A DNA stretch of 64,000 nucleotides from Neoscytalidium dimidiatum (taxonomy: Eukaryota > Ascomycota > Dothideomycetes > Botryosphaeriales > Botryosphaeriaceae). The stretch's first letter is position 1. Every line of letters begins with the position of its first letter. The DNA is taken from contig CM074700.1 of assembly GCA_037367355.1 (NCBI GenBank), positions 2,542,001-2,606,000 of the forward strand, in the 5' to 3' direction. Both the position numbers and the translations under genes were made by a program. Positions 58,256 through 64,000 of the stretch are shown here, piece after piece. Below the pieces are notes generated by a model, which saw only the letters and a list, made by a program, of their open reading frames with translations, was not told the origin of the DNA and ran no database searches.

Positions 58256-60057
58256 AGATGCGGTTCCATTTGCACAGGCAAGCCAATCAAATCATCGCGC
58301 GAGCGCTGTTGCCGCTGGCGCAGCTCCGGCCCAAGGGAGACTCAGAAGAGTGGGATCGATCAATCCGGGTCGTGAAGAAGGAAGAATCTTCCCTGCGTAC
58401 CCACCACAGCCAGCACAGCAACTCCATGGCCAAGGATCATCTTCCGCACCTGCAGAGGACCTCGTCAGCGACCGGTGAGGAGTTCCACTCGGGGCGCTGG
58501 CCCGAACTCTCCGTTCTGGGCCTGGACCCGGTAGGGCGACTTTCTTCACGCACGAAGAGCGCGTATCTTATGGACTCTTCTCGCCGTGGCCAGTGCTTTG
58601 CGAGGATTGCTGAAACAGGAAGCCGCCCGCATCCGACCTGCTCCAAGATTACCCCAATGAGCAGAGGAAGCTTCGTTAGCCTGCGGGAAAAGCGGCGCAG
58701 ATTGAGAGATCAAGTGTTGATCTGCGCGGGTTATCCGCCACCTTGACCCACACAACCCACGCTGCCAGCCTGGAGATCCCCACTGTTGGCCGTCGAGCGA
58801 GCGCAGGGGAGGGCGCGAAGCGAAGAGATCTCTAGCGGGAGCAGTCTCGCCGTCGACGCGAACGGGTTTGCTCGTTCGCTCGTTCGTTCCTGAGTTGTTC
58901 TCGACCTCGCGCCAAGGGCGGGCGAGATTCGCGTGTCTGGAGGCCATGCGTGGCCGCAGGGTCGTGGGAGCGCCTCGGCACACGTCTTCGAACCCAGGTG
59001 CGGGGTTTGACGCCTGTTCCCCCCGCGGGCCTTTCCCGCTGGAGAATGTGGCACCAGCATCGTGCATACAATACAGACCTCGAGGCGCTGGGCTGGATGG
59101 AATAAGAAACGGCTGAGGCGCAGGCCCAAACCTGATCAGGGTGGCGGCGGCGGCGGCGGCGGGTCGGCAGCTGGCACATGGCGCTGAGACGCCGGCAGCT
59201 GGCCAGGGTGTGGGCGCAAGTAGGGTCTCATACTTCCGTGGGCCGTCTTGTCTAGCACGGAGCTATAATTAATTCACTTTAACGGCGATCCTGGGCGCGA
59301 GTGCAAGCACGCATGCAAGTGAGGGTCCGCACGGACAGCAGGAAAGAAGGGTATAAAAAAGGGAAAATATGACGGCCGCGGCGGCCGGTGTGTGGTGTGG
59401 TGTGAGAGGCCGTCGGCGGCGGTCCCCAGGCGCAATGCACACACATTACATATACGTACATGCGTACATACTGTAGTCCGCGCAGTAGGCGGGCAGCCTG
59501 AGAATCGTGGCGGGCGTGCAATATCGAGAGGCGCCGGCGCCGGTCGACGGACGGCGACATATTTTTTTTTTCTTTGCCAGAAGCAGGGAGGCGCTGCACA
59601 GCGCGGGATGCATCCCAGTGCTTTGGCCCGGGAAGTGACCACCACAGCGCTCGCGCACGCTTGAAAACCGGTTCTCGCGGGTTGCATGGCGGTGGCAGGG
59701 TGATGGGTGGTGCTCGATGCTCGATGAGGGCCCACCCGTAGATTGCACTGCTCCATCTGGCTTGCCGGATGCGTGCAGTTGGGACGAGGAACGAAGGCCG
59801 CTTCCGCTGCGGCCGCAGCGCTCGGGCTGCGCTGCGCTGCCGCTGCCGCTGCCGCTTGCTGCTGTTGGTGCTGTTGCGGCAGGCGGCGGCGACAGACGGG
59901 GTTCCAGCGTGGTTGTCCGGCGCCCGGTGAGACAGCCCGACGGCGCACCTCATCAAGGAAGCGTCCAGTGCGCGCTGCACTGTCATTGCCTCGCCCGTTA
60001 TACAATAATTGTTGCGAGGCAGCGAGCGCTGGGGCCGGCTCGGCTGCGCGGGTCGCT

Positions 60058-60150
60058 CCCGCGGGCGCTGAGCGGCGAGCGAACGTCGGTGGTCGCCCGC
60101 CTCGCCCGCGGGCGCTGAGCGGCGAGCGAACGTCGGTGGTCGCCCGCCTC
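60058..60150. repeat. 47-bp direct tandem duplication
   Basis: Unit 60058-60104 is repeated at 60105-60150 with no internal difference (only the last base of the second copy departs). Both copies start cccgcgggcgctgagc. Confidence 0.85.
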
Positions 60151-60160
60151 CGCTGCGGCA

Positions 60161-60209
60161 CTGCTCTGCTCTGCTCCGCTCTGCTCTGCTCTGCTCTGCT
60201 CTGCTCTGC
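60161..60209. repeat. (CTGCT)n pentamer array
   Basis: About ten units of ctgct/ctctg with a single T-to-C change (ccgct) near 60176. It immediately follows the 47-bp duplication. Confidence 0.85.
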
Positions 60210-60264
60210 CTCGCGCCGGTTTGGCCTGTCGCCGCGGGTGCTGCTCAACGCGCTGCAGTCGCAC

Positions 60265-60292
60265 GGGCGCGGGCGCGGGCGCGGGCGCGGGC
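60265..60292. repeat. (GGGCGC)n hexamer array
   Basis: Four and a half GGGCGC units; GGG blocks at 6-base spacing, similar in layout to the transporter intron array. Confidence 0.8.
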
Positions 60293-60997
60293 ACATCGCA
60301 GGGCAGCGCAGGGTAGGGCAGCGCAGTTGATCTGGGAATCGGCAGGCGCAGGGCCTGGGGGCGCCAGGGCTCCAGGGCTCCAGGGCTCGCTTTGGGCGGC
60401 GGTTGCTTATGACAGGCGCGCGTAGCTGGGATCGAACCACCCCCCATGCACAAAGTGGCCTGATCTTTCCTCTGTGGGCAACGCCAGAGCGCGCGGCGAC
60501 TCCCAAGGATCTGCTGCTCGCGCCCCTTGGCGCTGCACCTGCTGTCCGCCTGCGCTTGCCCTGGCCCTCGCCGATGCGCAGTCCTGAGCACCCGACGCAT
60601 TCCGCCTCTCTGGCGAAACACAAGTTCGGGCCCCAGTCTTAAGGAGGGGCATCACGGAGGCTGCTTCTCGGTAACCACACCGGACTCTGTGCCAGGACAA
60701 AATTCGTGCCAGCCATCTCGTCATCGCTGACCGACCCTCCGCCTCGTTCTCGAATGCACTTCACCACCGACCCCCACGACCATACTCTCCCACCCCAGCT
60801 CTACAACTAGCGCCCACGCCCGACGACCGCCGCCCTCTCGACCTATCCATCCCCGGCGCTCTCACCACCCGCCCGCAGCTCCCCCGATTACCTAAGCCCG
60901 CGACCGCACGCGTGGCCCTTTCTCGGACGCCCAGCTCCCCCAGCTTTGGCCTGCGACAGACCGCCGCCGCCGCCTTGATCACCACTCGCCGCCAGGG

Positions 60998-62659
60998 ATG
61001 GCTCTCAACTGGAGTTCATTCCTCGGGGACGACGGCCTCAATCCGCAGAACGACCGCTGGGATCAACCGTCCGCCCAGCAGCACCAGCACCAGCACCAGC
61101 AGCAACAGCAGCAGTCGCAGCACCAGCAGCACCAGCACCAGCACCAGCAGCAACAGCAGCAGTCGCAGCACCAGCAGCACCAGCACCAGCAGCACCAGCA
61201 CCAGCAGCGGCGCCCTCAGGCCCGGGCCCAGCTCCACCAGCAGCTGCCTCAGCACCCCAGCCGCCAGCCGTCGCAGCAGCCCCAGATCTCCACCACCTCA
61301 GCGCCTGCCGGCCAGGGCTCCCAGGCTGCCGTGTCTCAAGGTCCTCCCGACTTCAGCCCGTATGAGCAGACCGCCAACCAGGAAACCTACTTCTCCGATG
61401 CCTTCTACAATGACCCTAACAACTACTTCCTCAGCGACCTCGAGGTCCTGGAGCCGTTGGGTGCCGTCACGCTAGCCGGTTCCACGTCCGACTCGTCGCC
61501 CGAGAACTTCAACGAGGTTGTCGATCTGACTGACCCCAACGGCCGCATGCCGCAGTTCCAGCAGTCTCGTGCCACCAACGGCATGAACCCGTCCGCCAAC
61601 CAGTCGGCAGCAGCCCAGCAACGGCAGCAGAACAAGCCGCCTCCCAGCATGCCCTCAACCACCTCACTCGCAGAGATTCAGCAGAACTTTGTGACCGCAT
61701 TTCCACAGGACCCACGTTCAGCTGCTTACGTCGAGGACCTCACCTTCCCGCAGGGCCCTCGAGGCGCAGCCAAAAACTCTGTATCCACGCTCGACACTGT
61801 CAATGAAGTGCCTGAGACCGATCTGACCACGAAGCGGAACCGGAATTCAGAGAAGGCTGACACCCTTTCCGCGTGCTGGACTTCGCCCCTTTGCCCCAAC
61901 CACAGCAAGGAAGGAACCCCACCCAACCCATCCACTTGTGGAGGCGCCTGCGCTCCGTTTCTTTTCGCCAACACAGACGACTCCAACTTCGCTGGTACGA
62001 TCGATTCTTCATTATTGACCCAGGACCCCATTCCCTCCAAGGAGTCGCCCGAAGGTGTGGTAGAGATCCAGAGTAGACCTCGTTTGAAGCGCAGCGAAAG
62101 TGATTCAAGCCGGGAGCCTTCTGGTCGACTCTTCAGCAAGAGCACCTCCGGGACTGCAGAGCCGCAGTCGCAGCAGACGCAACAGCAACAATCATCAGGC
62201 GTCAAGAACGAGAGCAGCCCAGGTTCCCACTCGCCCGAGGACGCTGGTGGTAACGCGCAGGGCGCGGACACCGGCGACGGAAAGGGTAAGACCCGCCGCC
62301 GTTTGCCACATAATCAGGTGGAGCGCAAGTACCGTGAATCCCTGAACACACAACTGGATTCGCTGAGACGAGTTGTACCCGCTCTTCAGCAATCATCCAG
62401 GGGCTGTGAGGGTGGCGACATCGAAGATCTGCCCACGCCCTCGAAGCCCAGCAAAGCCGTCGTTCTGGCCAGCGCGACCGCATACATCAAGCAGATGGAA
62501 AAAGACAAGAAGCAACTTGCAGACGAAAATCAGCTGCTCAGGACACGCATCAAGGCGCTACAGGCTCTCGTCAAATGCGAGGACTGCAGTCTGATGCAGT
62601 ATGTCATGGATCTGAAACTCCACAACGGCCCACCCGCTCCTTCTGGCTGCCCTGGCTAA
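60998..62659 (+). CDS. bHLH transcription factor, SREBP-like, without membrane segments
   Basis: Intronless, 553 aa. The bHLH starts around residue 430: RRRLPHNQVERKYRESLN is the basic region, with the Tyr (ERKYR) that distinguishes SREBP-type from other bHLH proteins; helix 1 is LDSLRRVVPAL, a charged loop of about 25 residues follows, helix 2 is KAVVLASATAYIKQMEKD, and a leucine-zipper-like tail continues to LQALVKC. There are no hydrophobic helices after it, so it lacks the ER anchor of classic SREBPs, like fungal SrbB-type proteins. The N-terminus has a Gln/His tract (about residues 28-73) from an internal 48-bp repeat, then an acidic region. It should bind E-box or SRE-like sites in the nucleus. 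Targets are unknown; a role in hypoxia or sterol control is inference. Confidence 0.85.
   Translation: MALNWSSFLGDDGLNPQNDRWDQPSAQQHQHQHQQQQQQSQHQQHQHQHQQQQQQSQHQQHQHQQHQHQQRRPQARAQLHQQLPQHPSRQPSQQPQISTTSAPAGQGSQAAVSQGPPDFSPYEQTANQETYFSDAFYNDPNNYFLSDLEVLEPLGAVTLAGSTSDSSPENFNEVVDLTDPNGRMPQFQQSRATNGMNPSANQSAAAQQRQQNKPPPSMPSTTSLAEIQQNFVTAFPQDPRSAAYVEDLTFPQGPRGAAKNSVSTLDTVNEVPETDLTTKRNRNSEKADTLSACWTSPLCPNHSKEGTPPNPSTCGGACAPFLFANTDDSNFAGTIDSSLLTQDPIPSKESPEGVVEIQSRPRLKRSESDSSREPSGRLFSKSTSGTAEPQSQQTQQQQSSGVKNESSPGSHSPEDAGGNAQGADTGDGKGKTRRRLPHNQVERKYRESLNTQLDSLRRVVPALQQSSRGCEGGDIEDLPTPSKPSKAVVLASATAYIKQMEKDKKQLADENQLLRTRIKALQALVKCEDCSLMQYVMDLKLHNGPPAPSGCPG
61101..61196. repeat. 48-bp internal coding repeat (Gln/His tract)
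   Basis: The word agcaacagcagcagtcgcag starts at 61101 and again at 61149, a 48-bp period that repeats 16 residues of the Gln/His tract. Length variation between strains is likely. Confidence 0.75.
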
Positions 62660-64000
62660 ACCCAGGCCTGCATCGAAAACCGAAGAATGCCTGTTAGATG
62701 CTGTTTGCGTTCGTCAAAGCTATACGACTACTTTTTGTTCTCCGCTATCTTCATCGTACATGCAACCACCCCCCACTCCTGCACACTAACCGCCACATTT
62801 ACACGAACGAAGCGCAAATGAGCATTTACGGCGCGCACACATCTCTACTATACTTTTCTGTTTTAGTCGCTATTGGCGTTGGATGGCTACGAAGAGCGCG
62901 CTAGTAAGCTTTTCCTTGTGTTGCTGAACGCGCTGAGGAGCACGGCGTTGAAGGGGCCACCTGTTGAACATTTCACATCTCCTATTACTCTCCTTCTCAA
63001 GTCTCAGACGACATCGATTTCTTGGCTGATGAACGGTCTCTCGGATGATGAAAATGGCACAGACGCGGAGATATGGGAGGATACGAAAGGGAAGAAAAAA
63101 CCAAGAAAAAAGGGGGACAACAGACTGATGGTTGAACGTTTTCCCGGATTTTCCTCCTCCTCCTCTCGGCTTTTCCGGCATGGGGAAACTTGACGGTCTT
63201 TTCGTCTCAAGCCTGCATCTCATAATTGACTGTCTGGCTTTTCCTTTTGCAAAAGAGCAGGACCCGCAAAAAGGTAATGTTAGAAGAACGAGAAGTGTTC
63301 GGGTTCTGCCGATGTGGATGGTGGATAGCATGACAGTTCCCGGAAACCTGTTCTGCAGGCGCCAGAATCGATCGTTAACTTTTTTTTTCCTGCAATCTGC
63401 TCGAAAGATGGCAAATGCGCGCGTCGTCTTTGCTGGCATTGGTCAGCAATCAAATTTGCGGCCCCGTCTTTTTGGTCTGCTGCTGCTAACCGCAAGACCC
63501 ACATTCTCCCTTCCGTTGCGCGTCCGCCCTCTGGCTTCTTCTCTTCCATTCTTACCTCATTACTCATGTCCCCCAGCCATTGCCTGGGTGACTTCGCGTA
63601 GTGGAGAGATCGCCGATGCGTCCCCTTTCCTCGTATTAATGCGGTCAAAGTAGCCGCGCAGCCCGTCTCTTCCGATCGCTGAGGCATGGCCTGAAGCCCG
63701 ACACTGCGCCCCTTCTCTTTCATACCCGATGGTGGTACCCATGTTTCCCTCCTCTCAACTCCACTCTCCACTTTCCCGCCCGGCACAACCAGGCAAGCAG
63801 GCGCCCAAAGCACACGCAAGAGGTTGCACGCCGTATAACGCCCTCTCTGTGCAGACCCCACATGCTTGTTCCGCGGTTCAACCTTCCCCACCGCTGCACA
63901 CACACACACACACACCTACTTTTCTTGAGCGAACTTTAACAAGCGCAAAAGCCCGAGATTATGCCATTGTTTATACCTCGCTGGCTCCTCCCTCCCTTGA
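62660..64000. other. Intergenic to window end
   Basis: 3' region of the bHLH gene, then DNA without recognisable genes. A (CA) run lies at about 63895-63914. Frames such as 62870-63439 and 63280-63915 (minus) have no known pattern; a gene could begin beyond the window. Confidence 0.45.

Larger units (their letters stand above)
58256..60997. other. GC-rich repeat-laden region upstream of bHLH gene
   Basis: This 2.7-kb stretch has no recognised gene; long minus frames (up to 449 codons at 59274-60623) are Arg/Ala/Pro-rich composition artefacts. It holds a 47-bp tandem duplication, a CTGCT array, a GGGCGC array and triple tccagggc units near 60370. It probably includes a long promoter and 5' leader for the bHLH gene. 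Confidence 0.5.

Noticed and set aside
60413..60510. tRNA-like T-arm on the minus strand (GGTTCGATCCCAGC)
   Set aside because: The B-box word is good, but neither a proper acceptor pairing nor an anticodon stem can be drawn in the 80 bases before it.
59274..60623. 449-codon minus-strand open frame
   Set aside because: Arg/Ala/Pro-rich product explained by GC composition and simple repeats; other frames on both strands are equally open.

Overview
The window is nuclear DNA of a filamentous ascomycete (Pezizomycotina). Genes carry short introns of about 47-175 bp, most with GTRNGT-like donors and several with CTAAC-like branch sites. Intergenic spaces are long and rich in microsatellites. The proteome is fungal: a Zn2Cys6 regulator, a LaeA-like methyltransferase, a Flo8/SomA-type LisH protein and a family PL3 pectate lyase. 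The class Dothideomycetes (perhaps Botryosphaeriales), and a plant-associated life, are inferences from gene style and the pectate lyase; no marker gene settles them. I see no rRNA, convincing tRNA, CRISPR array or intact transposon.

Layout. 0-6 kb: an F-box/WD-repeat-like gene with a probable GC-AG intron, then an AT-rich degraded stretch holding a Cys/His-rich reading frame. 6-10.6 kb: a LaeA-like methyltransferase and a Zn2Cys6 factor sharing a 736-bp divergent promoter. 12.7-28.2 kb: a housekeeping block of Cdc20-type APC/C activator, PP4 regulatory subunit 2, SomA/Flo8-like regulator, TRAPP subunit Bet3 (with a 9-nt exon), U5 snRNP 40-kDa WD protein and a two-pass membrane protein. 30-31.8 kb: an MCT-like MFS transporter with a G-rich hexamer array in an intron. 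32.8-40 kb: an accessory locus with two aminoglycoside-phosphotransferase-like (APH) kinase paralogues, a broken third copy, and a small Cys/His protein between the two intact ones. 43.7-49.6 kb: pectate lyase and three hypothetical genes. 49.6-54.4 kb: a gene-poor gap. 54.4-62.7 kb: a Q/Y-rich protein, a membrane RING-H2 protein and an SREBP-like bHLH factor behind a GC-rich repeat-laden leader. 62.7-64 kb: nothing recognisable.

Most novel: a Cys/His signature ending in HPYRDG[YF]N occurs twice, about 32 kb apart, with identical spacing of every Cys and His. One copy sits inside the APH-like locus, where one kinase copy appears to have lost its catalytic Asp and another is a frameshifted relic. 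I know no named family with this signature. Any functional link between the small proteins and the kinases is inference from gene order alone.

Exon coordinates were worked out by hand from splice consensus and reading-frame closure; the spliced models given total a multiple of three.
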